From G963665545 sp963665545 (lineage in GTDB: Bacteria; Pseudomonadota; Gammaproteobacteria; Xanthomonadales; SZUA-36), in the NCBI GenBank assembly GCA_963665545.2, contig CAXXKZ010000007.1, positions 496,001 to 560,000 of the forward strand: a DNA stretch of 64,000 nt, in the 5' to 3' direction. Below the pieces are notes generated by a model. It saw only the letters and a program-made list of their open reading frames with translations, ran no database searches and was not told the DNA's origin. This document shows, piece after piece, positions 8,827 through 17,655 of this stretch (positions are counted from its first letter, which is position 1; every line of letters starts with the position of its first letter). A program made the position numbers and the translations under genes.

Positions 8827-9722
8827 GAGATAAAACCCGCTCTTTGCAATACGCCGTCCAGGCGTAGCTCGAGCTCGCGAGTGGCCGGCACCATCGGCAA
8901 TCGGTGTTCGTTTAGTTCCATGATGCCCATGCGCTTCATCATGTACTTGATCGGAATTGGATTGGTGTCGTAAAACACCGATTGGTTGATCTCGAACAAC
9001 GACTGATGAATGGCGCGCGCCCCTTCCAGATCATTATTCCATACCGCTTCGCACATGGCGCTGAGGGGGGCAGGCCGCAGGTTGCCTACTGCATTCATCA
9101 AGCCGCAGGCGCCGGCAGCCAGCATCGGAAAACTGAGTGATTCAAGCCCTACAAAGATTCTGAAATCGGCGCCGAAAGCCTCCAAACACGTGGCCACGAA
9201 CGCCAGGTCATTGACGGCGTGCTTCATGCCGATAAATGTGGGGCAGCGTTCGCGCAGGGTGGTGAGTGTTTCCAGTGTGACGCTGACGGCGGTCCTGCCG
9301 GGGATGTGGTAAATCATCCACGGAATCTCCACGTCCTGGGTGACTTCGAGGTAATACTCAACCAGTCCGCGCTGCGGCGGTTTGATGTAGTAGGGCGTTA
9401 CGATCAGCAAGGCATCCGCACCGGCCGACAGCGCATGCCGCGTCAGGGATACGGTTTCCTTCAGAGACTGAGAGCCGGTGGCGGCGATCACCGGCAGCCG
9501 CCCGGCATTGGTGTCGATGGCCGTATCGAGGAGCGCATTTCTCTCCTCGATGTCCAACGTGGAAGGTTCAGCGGTGGTGCCGTTGACCAGCACTCCGTGA
9601 GAACCCTGCTCGATCTGAAATTCCACCAGCCTGGAATACGTTTCCAGGTCAATTTCACCCCTCGAAAAAGGCGTAATGATCGGAGGAATGGAGCCGCGGA
9701 TGCGGGCCAGTGGGTCAGTCAT
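8823..9722 (-). CDS. DapA-family class I aldolase/synthase
   Basis: 299 residues of the dihydrodipicolinate synthase / N-acetylneuraminate lyase family. The Schiff-base lysine is K167 (FIGMKHAVND) and the catalytic Tyr is Y138 (IYHIPGRT). The GTTAE motif at 48-52 binds the keto-acid carboxylate. As first gene of a tightly overlapping catabolic operon it is unlikely to make lysine. I infer that it cleaves or hydrates the final oxo-acid of the pathway, in the place that HpaI fills elsewhere. No HpaH or HpaI homologue is in the window. Confidence 0.8.
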   Translation of the reverse strand: MTDPLARIRGSIPPIITPFSRGEIDLETYSRLVEFQIEQGSHGVLVNGTTAEPSTLDIEERNALLDTAIDTNAGRLPVIAATGSQSLKETVSLTRHALSAGADALLIVTPYYIKPPQRGLVEYYLEVTQDVEIPWMIYHIPGRTAVSVTLETLTTLRERCPTFIGMKHAVNDLAFVATCLEAFGADFRIFVGLESLSFPMLAAGACGLMNAVGNLRPAPLSAMCEAVWNNDLEGARAIHQSLFEINQSVFYDTNPIPIKYMMKRMGIMELNEHRLPMVPATRELELRLDGVLQRAGFIS

Positions 9723-9755
9723 GTCGCTTCACAAGGATGTCTTGATGATTATTAT

Positions 9756-9767
9756 TTAACATGTTAA
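9756..9767. promoter_or_regulatory. Palindromic operator candidate between divergent catabolic operons
   Basis: The perfect 12-bp palindrome TTAACATGTTAA lies in an AT-rich 103-bp gap between the DapA-like gene (leftward) and hpaF (rightward). MarR-family proteins such as HpaR bind palindromes of this type between divergent hpa genes. The obvious candidate binder is the HpaR-LigA fusion encoded three genes downstream on the left. Binding is inferred, not shown. Confidence 0.5.
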
Positions 9768-9825
9768 TCTATTTTTGAACATCACTCAACCAGCACGAAC
9801 GATGACGCCCGGGGGGAGCCCGCAT

Positions 9826-10218
9826 ATGCCGCACTTTATTCTTGAATACTCCGCCAATCTGGAGAAACAGACCTCCATCGGAGACTTGGTGGACGTGGTG
9901 CATGCCAGCGCACTCGATACCGGGGTATTTCCCCTCGGCGGTGTACGCACTCGCTGCGCCCGACGCGAGACCTACAAGATTTCAGATGGACACCCGGATA
10001 ATCTGTTCGTGCACCTGGTTGCACGGATCCGGCAAGGCCGGGCTCTGGACACACGCATGCAGGCCGGGGAACAGATTTTTGAGGCGCTGTGCAAGCATCT
10101 GCAGCCGGTTTCTGCAACCCAGCCCATTGGCATTTCATTTGAAATTCAGGAGATCGACAAGGACACGAGTTGGAAGAAGAACACCATTCATAAGGCCCTG
10201 CAGGCGCGCGCGTCATGA
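9826..10218 (+). CDS. hpaF: 5-carboxymethyl-2-hydroxymuconate isomerase
   Basis: A 130-residue tautomerase of the CHMI family. The mature protein starts with the catalytic Pro (MPHFILEYSANLE), and conserved later segments include FPLGGVRTRC and ISFEIQEID. It converts 5-carboxymethyl-2-hydroxymuconate to its oxo-diene isomer in the homoprotocatechuate meta pathway. I chose the ATG at 9826 because it puts Pro at position 2 and follows a GGGGGGAG. An in-phase ATG at 9775 would bury the Pro. Its stop overlaps the hpaE start by 4 bases. Confidence 0.85.
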   Translation: MPHFILEYSANLEKQTSIGDLVDVVHASALDTGVFPLGGVRTRCARRETYKISDGHPDNLFVHLVARIRQGRALDTRMQAGEQIFEALCKHLQPVSATQPIGISFEIQEIDKDTSWKKNTIHKALQARAS

Positions 10219-11750
10219 GCAGTTTGCAGTTCAATATCGATCAGGCTGCCGACTACCTTGCCCGCTTCAGGGAATCTCGCCTCGGGCATTTCATCGATGG
10301 AGTCGATTACATTGATCCGGCTGAATCAGCGTTTGACAATACCTCTCCGGTCGATGGACAACTGCTGGGCCAAGTGTCGGCAGGCGGATCACAGTCCATC
10401 GATCGGGCGGCCCGCAGTTCAGCCGTGGCATTTGAATCCTGGCGGACTGTCAGCGGCAATCATCGCCGCGACATCCTGCACAACATCGCCGATGCGATCG
10501 AAGCCCGTGCCACTGAAATCGCCTTTTGTGAATGCATGGATACGGGCCAGGCCCTGAGGTTCATGGGCAAGGCTGCGCTGCGCTCGGCGGCAAACTTTCG
10601 TTTTTTTGCCGACCGGGCGCCCGATGCCGCCAATGGTTTGTCCCTGCCGGCGCAGCAACATATCAACTATACGACCCGACAAGCCCTGGGCCCTGTGGCC
10701 GTGATAACGCCGTGGAATACGCCTTTTATGCTGTCGACCTGGAAGATCGCGCCCGCGCTGGGCGCGGGCTGTACCGTGGTGCACAAGCCGGCCGAGTGGA
10801 GTCCGATCACGGCGCGACTGCTGGCGGAGATCTGCTCCGAGGCCGGATTGCCACCCGGGGTGCTCAACCTGATCAATGGCCGAGGGGAAGAGGCAGGCAG
10901 GTTATTGACCGAGCACCCCGCGATCAAGGCCGTGGCCTTCGTGGGTGAGTCTGCAACCGGCAGTCTGATTCAGGCCCAGTCCGCCGCGACGCTCAAACGG
11001 CTTCACTTTGAGTTGGGTGGGAAGAACCCGGTCATCGTGTTCAACGATGCGGACCTGGAACGGGCGCTTGATGCCGTCGTTTTCATGATCTATAGCCTCA
11101 ACGGTGAGCGCTGCACGTCATCGAGCCGGGCACTGATCGACCAAGGCATCTACCAGGAGTTTGTCGACAGGATTGCCGCCCGGGTTGCAAACCTAAATGT
11201 TGGGCATCCCCTGGACCCGCAGACCGAGATCGGTCCGCTAATCCATCGCAGCCATCGTGAGAAAGTGCTGGCCAGCTTCGACACCGCGCGGCAAGAAGGC
11301 GCCACCATTTCAATCGGAGGTGGAGTTCCGGAGCTCGAATGGGATGGTGAATTTGTCCAGCCCACACTGCTTTCCGGCGCCAACAACCAAATGCGTATCG
11401 CCCGCGAAGAGATTTTTGGACCTGTGCTTACTGCCATCCCTTTTGCCGACGAGCACGAGGCCATCGAGCTGGCCAATGACACTGATTATGGTCTTGCCGC
11501 ATATGTCTGGACGTCGGATTCTGGCTGTGGTCTGCGCATGGCTGCGGCGCTGGATGTCGGCATGGTGTGGGTGAACTCAGAAAATAATCGCCACCTGCCG
11601 GCCCCGTTTGGCGGCATGAAAGCCAGCGGAATTGGCCGCGATGGCGGCGACTGGAGTTTTGATTTCTTTATGGAGACCAAGAACGTTTGCGTTGCATTGG
11701 GCGAACACAAAGTGCCACGATTAGGTGTCAAGGCGCCAACAGAGCGATAA
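10215..11750 (+). CDS. hpaE: 5-carboxymethyl-2-hydroxymuconate semialdehyde dehydrogenase (aldehyde dehydrogenase family)
   Basis: 511 residues with the full aldehyde dehydrogenase pattern: GPVAVITPWNTPF and HKPAEWSP for NAD binding, the catalytic Glu in FELGGKNP, and the nucleophilic Cys in NGERCTSSSR. The late motif REEIFGPVL is also present. It oxidises the semialdehyde made by ring cleavage to the dicarboxylic acid. The hpaE assignment rests on length, the NGERCTSSSR motif and the overlap with hpaF. A related muconic semialdehyde substrate is possible. Confidence 0.85.
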   Translation: MSSLQFNIDQAADYLARFRESRLGHFIDGVDYIDPAESAFDNTSPVDGQLLGQVSAGGSQSIDRAARSSAVAFESWRTVSGNHRRDILHNIADAIEARATEIAFCECMDTGQALRFMGKAALRSAANFRFFADRAPDAANGLSLPAQQHINYTTRQALGPVAVITPWNTPFMLSTWKIAPALGAGCTVVHKPAEWSPITARLLAEICSEAGLPPGVLNLINGRGEEAGRLLTEHPAIKAVAFVGESATGSLIQAQSAATLKRLHFELGGKNPVIVFNDADLERALDAVVFMIYSLNGERCTSSSRALIDQGIYQEFVDRIAARVANLNVGHPLDPQTEIGPLIHRSHREKVLASFDTARQEGATISIGGGVPELEWDGEFVQPTLLSGANNQMRIAREEIFGPVLTAIPFADEHEAIELANDTDYGLAAYVWTSDSGCGLRMAAALDVGMVWVNSENNRHLPAPFGGMKASGIGRDGGDWSFDFFMETKNVCVALGEHKVPRLGVKAPTER

Positions 11751-11784
11751 TTATGAATTCGGGCAGCGGCATGGGAGCACTTGC

Positions 11785-12732
11785 GTGACGTATACAGCAG
11801 ACATCAAGAATTATGATTTTGGTGAAGACTATAAGTCGGCGTTTTCCGGAAAGCGGGTTCTCATTACCGGCTCAGGCAAGGATGGTGGAATAGGTCAGGC
11901 ACTGGCACTTGCCGCAGCGGCCAATGGCGCTAGCGTGGTGGGTGTCCATTTCCACAGCAGTTACCGCGATGGATTTGACCTTGTCAACGCGATCCGCAAG
12001 TTGGGCGTGTCGGCTTTTGCATTGCAGGCCGACGTAAACAGCCTGGCTGATCTATGGGCATCGCGAAGCTACATCGTTGAGCGCATGGGTGGCAAGGGGC
12101 CCGACATTATTGTCTGCAACTCGGGTTTGACCGAGAGGGGTTATCGCTTTGGCCGCGCACTTCCAGAGATCGAAGGTGAAAGCCGCGGCGAGCGCCGGGC
12201 GCGCGTGCGGCAATCGTTTATGGAACACCTCACTGAGTCAAAAATGGTGCTGGACACCAAAATCGACGGATTTGTTTCGTGGACACATATGTGGGCGGGC
12301 GAAGCGGTATATCACAACCAGGCCTTACAACTGATTTACGTTTCCTCAATGCAAGCAATTGAGCCCGGAATCGCTGTTCCCGGTTATGTTGTCGCAAATT
12401 GGGCGGTATTGCGGTTGCCGGAGGTGCTGCGCGTGAACCTGGGCAGGGAGGCACATATGGTGAGCGCGGCGTGCATCATGTTGCCGTTTATCCGCACGGG
12501 AATGACCCAGGCATACGCAGACAATCCCAAAGTGTTTGGCCGTTGGCAGTCACGCATGCTGGAGACCCATGAAGCTGCAAAAAGTGTTGCGCAATTGTTA
12601 TCGCAACCGGCCGATCAGATCAATCTGGGCAACTACAAATTAAACGTCAGCGGCCCTGCCGACGAGATTAAACTCGCCTGGTCCAGGGTTCGGCTGGAGG
12701 TTGAGGAAGATGCCCTGGATTGGAGCCCATAG
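11785..12732 (+). CDS. Short-chain dehydrogenase/reductase with Asn in place of the catalytic Lys
   Basis: About 315 residues. The nucleotide-binding motif is TGSGKDGGIGQAL and the active-site strand reads YVSSMQAIEPG. The usual YxxxK reads YVVAN, so the lysine that positions the cofactor ribose is replaced by Asn. There is an insert around residues 125-160 (ALPEIEGESRGERRARVRQ) that is not typical of classical SDRs. I chose the GTG at 11785 for its GGGAG, although the frame is open further up into hpaE. It follows hpaE by 34 bp and is probably in the same operon. Activity and substrate uncertain. Confidence 0.7.
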   Translation: MTYTADIKNYDFGEDYKSAFSGKRVLITGSGKDGGIGQALALAAAANGASVVGVHFHSSYRDGFDLVNAIRKLGVSAFALQADVNSLADLWASRSYIVERMGGKGPDIIVCNSGLTERGYRFGRALPEIEGESRGERRARVRQSFMEHLTESKMVLDTKIDGFVSWTHMWAGEAVYHNQALQLIYVSSMQAIEPGIAVPGYVVANWAVLRLPEVLRVNLGREAHMVSAACIMLPFIRTGMTQAYADNPKVFGRWQSRMLETHEAAKSVAQLLSQPADQINLGNYKLNVSGPADEIKLAWSRVRLEVEEDALDWSP

Positions 12733-12961
12733 GCCTACTCCATAAATTAACAGGCCCCATTTGTTCCAGTTTTCCGGCGATTTCCATCGCCTCCGATAAT
12801 ATTTCCAAGTCACCCACGTGGTTGGCGAGCAGCAGGATCAGGCGCGCCTTGATGCGCTCTGCCTCTTCATCGCTGCATTCGCGAAACAGGTCAGTCAGGG
12901 CAGCATAAAATGCGTCCGCATCAGAAAAGTTGGGCTCAGTCATCAGGCTTGTACTGTTCAC
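12668..12961 (-). CDS. DUF2783 family small protein
   Basis: The core (SDADAFYAALTDLFRECS, then IKARLILLLANHVGDLEIL) matches DUF2783, a short helical family typically encoded beside FAD-dependent aromatic hydroxylases. The GTG start overlaps the TGA of the hydroxylase gene (GTGA at 12958-12961), so the two are translationally coupled. The C-terminal tail, rich in Pro and Trp, overlaps the convergent SDR 3' end. It is probably an accessory protein to the hydroxylase. Its biochemical role is unknown. Confidence 0.75.
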   Translation of the reverse strand: MNSTSLMTEPNFSDADAFYAALTDLFRECSDEEAERIKARLILLLANHVGDLEILSEAMEIAGKLEQMGPVNLWSRPMGSNPGHLPQPPAEPWTRRV

Positions 12962-14634
12962 GGTTGGTCTCCCGATCCAGGCAAAAACTTTCCGAGCGCG
13001 CGGTCCATTGCGGCGCTGACTTTTTGCGCGTCAAATATTTTCCAACGGGCGCAGACATGCTGGTCCGGGCGAATCAGGTAACATCCGCCGGCCGTCAGTT
13101 GGTAACTCTCGGCGATAAATCCCGCCGCATCCTCAATGCGCGTGCCCGGTAATTCGCAGTCGGTATTGAAGCCGATGGAAATGATCCGGAGGTCGCTTGA
13201 CGCTTCAAGTTCATCCAGATCAAGGCCATTCTCGTCCCGTCCCATTATCATCAATGTGAACTGGTTGCCCAGTTGTCCGAGCAGCCAGCCCGTTTCACTG
13301 TCAATGAGAATGGGCGCATCCCGACACACGGATCCGGGTCGCATTTCAGCCTGGAACTCATCCTCATCCGGTGTATTGAGGGGTGAGTCGTCGAGCGTAC
13401 AGGGTTTGGAAAGCCGGCCGCTGTTAATCAGGCTGCGGGCAAAGGGATATTTCCGTGCCAGGCGCAGGGATTCATCGCGAAATACCCGGCTGGTGTGATT
13501 TTTGGGCGTGATGAAGTCAGTGCCTCGGGTGCTGTTCAGCAGGTTCTCGTCAGCATCGTAAGATCGTTCGGTGTTGTAGGTCTCCAGCAGCGCGCCCGGC
13601 GCCTCGCCGCTAAGCACCCGCTTGAGCTTCCAGCACAGGTTTTCCACCGATTGGCAGCCCCCGTTGGCGCCGCGCGCGCCGAAGGGCGATACCTGGTGGG
13701 CGGCATCGCCCATGAAAATCACCCGGTCCAGATGGATGAAGTCCAGCATGCGGCGGCACCGAAAAGTGTAAACACTGATCCATTCTGGTTCGAACTCGAC
13801 CTCCTCGCCGAGCATGGTCTTGATTCGAGGGATGACGTTGTCCAGCTTCTTGGCCTCTTCCCCGTCGGCTTCCCAGCCCAATTGGAAATCTATGCGCCAG
13901 ACGTTGTCCGGCTGCTTGTGCAACAGCACTGACTGGCCGCTATGAAAGGGCGGGTCGAACCAGAACCAGCGCTCGGATGGAAAATCATCAGTTTTCATGA
14001 CGATATCGGCGATCAGGAACTTGTCATGAAATACCTGGCCTTCCGATGCCAGCCCGAACGATTCACGGATCGGGCTGTTGGCGCCATCCGCCACCAGCAG
14101 GTAGTTGCAACTAAGGGTGTAGTCGCCTTCGGGTGTTTCCACGCTCAGCCGCACCTGTTGCCCATCTACCGTGATGTCTTTGGCTTTGCTCAACCAGCGC
14201 AGATCAATTTCTTCATGCCCGGCGCAGCAATCGACCAGGTATTCTTCAAAATAGTACTGTTGCAAATTGATGAAGGCCGGCATTTTGTGGCCTTCTTCGG
14301 GCAGCAGATTGAACTCGTAGGTCAATTTGTCCTGGAAGTACACTTTGCCGATTTTCCAGGTCACACCTTTGTCGACCATCCGGTCGCCGCAGCCGTAGCG
14401 GTCCATGATTTCCAGGGTGCGCTTGGAAAAACAGATCGCGCGCGAGCCATAGGAAACCGTGTCGTTGTCGTCCAGCACCACGGTCCTGATGCCCTGCAGG
14501 GCGAGATCCATGGCAGCGGACAGGCCGCTGGGGCCGTCACCCACGATCACCACCGGGTGATGCACGGGGTCAGGTGCATCGTGGTCGTGGCTGCGAACAA
14601 AGGGATACTTGGGGTTGGTGTAGGTACTGACCAT
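12958..14634 (-). CDS. FAD-dependent aromatic hydroxylase (3-(3-hydroxyphenyl)propionate hydroxylase-like)
   Basis: 558 residues with the group A flavoprotein monooxygenase motifs: GDGPSGLSAAMDLALQG for ADP binding, the DG-type motif near VADGANSPIRESFG, and GDAAHQVSPFGARGANGG for the FAD ribityl site. The C-terminal thioredoxin-like domain of the MhpA/PheA class is present (to QHVCARW). Such enzymes hydroxylate phenolic acids at the ring using NAD(P)H and O2. That would create the diol needed by the LigB-type dioxygenase nearby. It is coupled to the DUF2783 gene. Confidence 0.85.
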   Translation of the reverse strand: MVSTYTNPKYPFVRSHDHDAPDPVHHPVVIVGDGPSGLSAAMDLALQGIRTVVLDDNDTVSYGSRAICFSKRTLEIMDRYGCGDRMVDKGVTWKIGKVYFQDKLTYEFNLLPEEGHKMPAFINLQQYYFEEYLVDCCAGHEEIDLRWLSKAKDITVDGQQVRLSVETPEGDYTLSCNYLLVADGANSPIRESFGLASEGQVFHDKFLIADIVMKTDDFPSERWFWFDPPFHSGQSVLLHKQPDNVWRIDFQLGWEADGEEAKKLDNVIPRIKTMLGEEVEFEPEWISVYTFRCRRMLDFIHLDRVIFMGDAAHQVSPFGARGANGGCQSVENLCWKLKRVLSGEAPGALLETYNTERSYDADENLLNSTRGTDFITPKNHTSRVFRDESLRLARKYPFARSLINSGRLSKPCTLDDSPLNTPDEDEFQAEMRPGSVCRDAPILIDSETGWLLGQLGNQFTLMIMGRDENGLDLDELEASSDLRIISIGFNTDCELPGTRIEDAAGFIAESYQLTAGGCYLIRPDQHVCARWKIFDAQKVSAAMDRALGKFLPGSGDQP

Positions 14635-14645
14635 TAACTATGTAA

Positions 14646-14657
14646 TCTCATGTGAGA
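14646..14657. promoter_or_regulatory. Inverted repeat TCTCA-N2-TGAGA upstream of the hydroxylase
   Basis: TCTCATGTGAGA sits 12 bp upstream of the hydroxylase start, in the divergent gap with the MBL gene (14635-14771). The MarR-type regulator encoded after the MBL gene is a plausible binder. The rest of the gap is AT-rich without another clear site. Confidence 0.35.
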
Positions 14658-14771
14658 CTAATATAGCCTCAATTTGCATCGGTATCAAGGCAAGTTAGCG
14701 GCGTGTTCACGGCATTTACCTGCAACTATGCGTCTTTTCCATCAAATAGTGGTTTCTAATGAGAATTATAT

Positions 14772-15779
14772 ATGTTAGATTCGTGTATCATCTCTGGCAC
14801 AATGGATAAACCGAATATGGCGAAGAAACCGTTTGCTTCCTCAGCAGACCTGGGGGCAAAAGTTGAGACACTCGAGGTGCTTGCAGAGGGTGTCTACGCC
14901 CTGACTGCTGAAGGGGACCCCAACATCGGCGCCATCGAGGGTGAGGATTTCGTGGTTGCTTTCGAGGCCCGGGCCACACCGAAAGCGGCGACCGACTGGC
15001 TCGAGCAGTTGCGCGAGCACACCGACAAGCCGATCAAGTATCTGGTGCTTTCCCACTACCACGCCGTGCGGGTGCTCGGTGCTTCGGCATTCAATGCCGA
15101 GTCGATAATCGCCCATGACAAAACCCGCTACCTGATCGAAGAACGGGGCCAGGAGGACTGGGACAGTGAGTACGGCCGCATGCCAAGATTGTTCCGGGAA
15201 CCGGAGGGCATTCCGGGACTGACCCGACCGGATATTGTGTTCAACGACAAATTGGTGATTCCACTGGGAGGTTCCCGAGGCGACCTCGTACTCGAATACT
15301 GTGGCCGAGGTCACACAGCGGGTGACATTGTTGCCTGGTTACCGCAACACCATATCCTATTTGCAGGTGATCTGGTCGAAGCCGCGGCGGCGCTGTATAC
15401 CGGTGATGCCTTTCATTTTGACTGGTCCACGACGACGCTGGATAAAGTCAAGTCGCTGAAGGCTGAAGTGCTGATCGGTGGCCGCGGTGCGACGGCCCAC
15501 GGCCGTGAGGCGGTAAATGCAGCCGTCGAGCAGACGCGTGAGTTCCTCAACGGCATGATCGACACCATTGGCGAGGTGCATCGGCGCGGCGGGAGCCTGA
15601 AAGAGGCCTTTGAAGCAACGCATCGTCTGCTGGCGCCGAAATTTGGAATGTGGCCCATATTCGAGCATTGCCTGCCATTCGATGTGCAGCGGCTATGGGA
15701 CGAAATGGATGGTATTGACTGGCCCCGCATCTGGACGGCGGAGCGGGATCAGGAAGTTTGGGACAAGTTGCAGGACTAG
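14772..15779 (+). CDS. Metallo-beta-lactamase-fold hydrolase with a degenerate second metal site
   Basis: 335 residues of the MBL superfamily (SoxH-like). The first metal motif reads SHYHAVRVLG, so the usual HxHxDH has lost the Asp and the second His. GRGHTAGD and FAGDLVE supply the remaining His and Asp ligands. The C-terminal helical region is typical of enzymes acting on small esters or thioesters. Downstream ATGs at 14802 and 14817 are alternative starts. The MarR gene begins directly after its stop, indicating one transcript. The role within aromatic catabolism is inferred from position. Confidence 0.75.
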   Translation: MLDSCIISGTMDKPNMAKKPFASSADLGAKVETLEVLAEGVYALTAEGDPNIGAIEGEDFVVAFEARATPKAATDWLEQLREHTDKPIKYLVLSHYHAVRVLGASAFNAESIIAHDKTRYLIEERGQEDWDSEYGRMPRLFREPEGIPGLTRPDIVFNDKLVIPLGGSRGDLVLEYCGRGHTAGDIVAWLPQHHILFAGDLVEAAAALYTGDAFHFDWSTTTLDKVKSLKAEVLIGGRGATAHGREAVNAAVEQTREFLNGMIDTIGEVHRRGGSLKEAFEATHRLLAPKFGMWPIFEHCLPFDVQRLWDEMDGIDWPRIWTAERDQEVWDKLQD

Positions 15780-16259
15780 ATGTCAGCGGTACATGAAGAA
15801 CAGGTCCGGTCGCTGATTCTCAGCCGCTTCCTGCCCTATCAGCTCAACAACATAGCCAAGCGCATCAGTGACGCCTGTTCTAGCATTTACAGCGGTGAAT
15901 TTGGTCTCACCATTGGACAGTGGCGGGTACTGGCGATGCTCGGTGAAGTCGAGCAGATGAAGGCCAAGGACCTCGGTGTTTTGACCTTGATGGACAAATC
16001 CAGGGTATCGCGCATTATTCAGCAACTTCAGGTGCGTGGTTTGCTGCATCGGGTGCGCGATCCTGATGACCAGCGGGTTTTCAACATTTCGCTGACCCCC
16101 GCCGGCCAGCAGCACTATGCCGCCATCGTGCCCAGGGCATTGGAATGGGAGGCCAGGGTTCTTCAAGGTCTCGACTTGCCCGAATATCGGGATTTGCTCA
16201 GGATTATTGAAAAACTGGATCGGAGACTGGACGTGATGGAATCTTCCGCGGTTCCTTGA
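15780..16259 (+). CDS. MarR family transcriptional regulator
   Basis: 159 residues. The winged helix-turn-helix is at about residues 45-105: LTIGQWRVLAMLGEV, LTLMDKSRVSRIIQQLQVRGLLHR and the wing DPDDQRVFNISLTPAG. It starts on the base after the MBL stop, so the two are co-transcribed. It probably controls that operon and perhaps the divergent hydroxylase operon. Its ligand is likely an aromatic acid, inferred from context. Confidence 0.85.
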   Translation: MSAVHEEQVRSLILSRFLPYQLNNIAKRISDACSSIYSGEFGLTIGQWRVLAMLGEVEQMKAKDLGVLTLMDKSRVSRIIQQLQVRGLLHRVRDPDDQRVFNISLTPAGQQHYAAIVPRALEWEARVLQGLDLPEYRDLLRIIEKLDRRLDVMESSAVP

Positions 16260-16265
16260 TCCCAG

Positions 16266-17645
16266 TCATGGCTCGACGACGGAATTGCCGTTGGCGCACC
16301 GCAAATGAGCATCAAAAAACTGCCTGACCTGTGTATTCCTGAGTTTGATTGTTGCTGCCGGATTCGGGCTGCTCGTTATGTTGAACCAGCGCAGTAGTGG
16401 CATCAGTAAGCTGGCGTCGTGGAAATCGGTGTGCATCGAATCGGGCAGAGTAAAATGTTCCAGCTTGTTCGACGCATTAGCCAGCAACAGGTCATTTCCG
16501 CCTTCATTGCCGGCACTGTACATCATCAGGTAGGGCACGGTAATCGGGTCATTCATACGGGCGCCGAACAAGCCGCCGTCCAGATTAACCACTGCGCTGA
16601 TGCGCTCATCGGTTTTGCTCAATTGAGTTGCAGTGGCGCCGCCCAGCGACAGGCCGAATGCCCCAATGCACGGGCGGACCGGAACGCTTGTATCCAGTTG
16701 CGGAACAGATGCCAGGATTTCATCCAGGTGATCCAGAACATGAACTGAATCGGTCGTTCTGCCGGCAACGACCTGAGGTGTGGTTTCGGCAGCTTGCAGC
16801 CACTCTCGAGTTATTTCCGCTCTTTGCTGGCGCGTTAGCTCGCCGCGCAGTCGGTTCATGATGTCGGCATCGCGCTTGCGGGTTTCCTCAGTGACGGTCG
16901 CGTTCAGCGCTCTGAACTCCGCTGCCTGCTCCAGGTGTTGAATGGCCATAACCACATAGCCATGGCTGGCCAGGTGCTCCATCAATAGGGTGTTTTCAGA
17001 TGCGAACGAGATCATGCCGTGGTTGTAAATCAACACTTTTGGGTGTTGAACCGAAGGCTCAAGCGGGGCGCCTGCCACGGAGTGTGTTTTGACTTTTGCG
17101 AGGTAGCGCGTAAGGTATTTCAGGAATCCTGGAATACCGTCGCTGGACTGCACGTCCTGCCACAATGATTCAAGTTCGAATTGCGCAGATGCTGTATTTC
17201 CAGCGGCTGGATACCAGATTTTCACAAATAGCGCTCGCCCGTCTCGATGACTCAAGAGGTTGCTTGTTCTGCCGGTATCGATTGTCGAATGACTGACGGA
17301 GCCTACTGCATATGGGCCATCTGGGGCAGGCAACTGCACCAGTGGGGCGCCAATGACCAGCAAAACGGATATCGCAGTGAGCAGGGTGATGATGACCATT
17401 GCCGTGGTCTGTAACCACGCGCCAGGGTTGGTCTCGACGATAAACAATATTATCGCCGCCACCAACACGGCCCAGGCCGGCCACATTTGCCATCGCCAGC
17501 TGGTCACAAGGGCATGGCAGACCATCAGGGCGAGTGTTACCAGCAATAATGGCAAGACCCACTGCTGAGGAATCAGGCGCAGCAGAATTGACGAAGCGGA
17601 CGCCAGGCACAAGCCGCAGAGTGAAAGTTCAAACCAGATCATCAT
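16266..17645 (-). CDS. Membrane-anchored alpha/beta hydrolase (PAF acetylhydrolase / dienelactone hydrolase-like)
   Basis: 459 residues. The first 115 residues contain about four transmembrane segments (LLLVTLALMVCHAL, AWAVLVAAIILFIV and so on). The rest is an alpha/beta hydrolase with nucleophile elbow GLSLGG (GAFGLSLGGATATQL), then VNLDGGLFG and a late His in HTDFHDASLL. The oxyanion region resembles bacterial PAF-acetylhydrolase isoform II proteins. It lies 10 bp from the upstream TetR gene in the same direction and is probably its regulatory target. Substrate unknown. Confidence 0.75.
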   Translation of the reverse strand: MMIWFELSLCGLCLASASSILLRLIPQQWVLPLLLVTLALMVCHALVTSWRWQMWPAWAVLVAAIILFIVETNPGAWLQTTAMVIITLLTAISVLLVIGAPLVQLPAPDGPYAVGSVSHSTIDTGRTSNLLSHRDGRALFVKIWYPAAGNTASAQFELESLWQDVQSSDGIPGFLKYLTRYLAKVKTHSVAGAPLEPSVQHPKVLIYNHGMISFASENTLLMEHLASHGYVVMAIQHLEQAAEFRALNATVTEETRKRDADIMNRLRGELTRQQRAEITREWLQAAETTPQVVAGRTTDSVHVLDHLDEILASVPQLDTSVPVRPCIGAFGLSLGGATATQLSKTDERISAVVNLDGGLFGARMNDPITVPYLMMYSAGNEGGNDLLLANASNKLEHFTLPDSMHTDFHDASLLMPLLRWFNITSSPNPAATIKLRNTQVRQFFDAHLRCANGNSVVEP

Positions 17646-17655
17646 GAGTTTCCTT

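Noticed and set aside
12720..14637. Long rightward frames opposite the FAD hydroxylase
   Set aside because: They are antisense shadows of a gene with clear FAD motifs and show no domains of their own.
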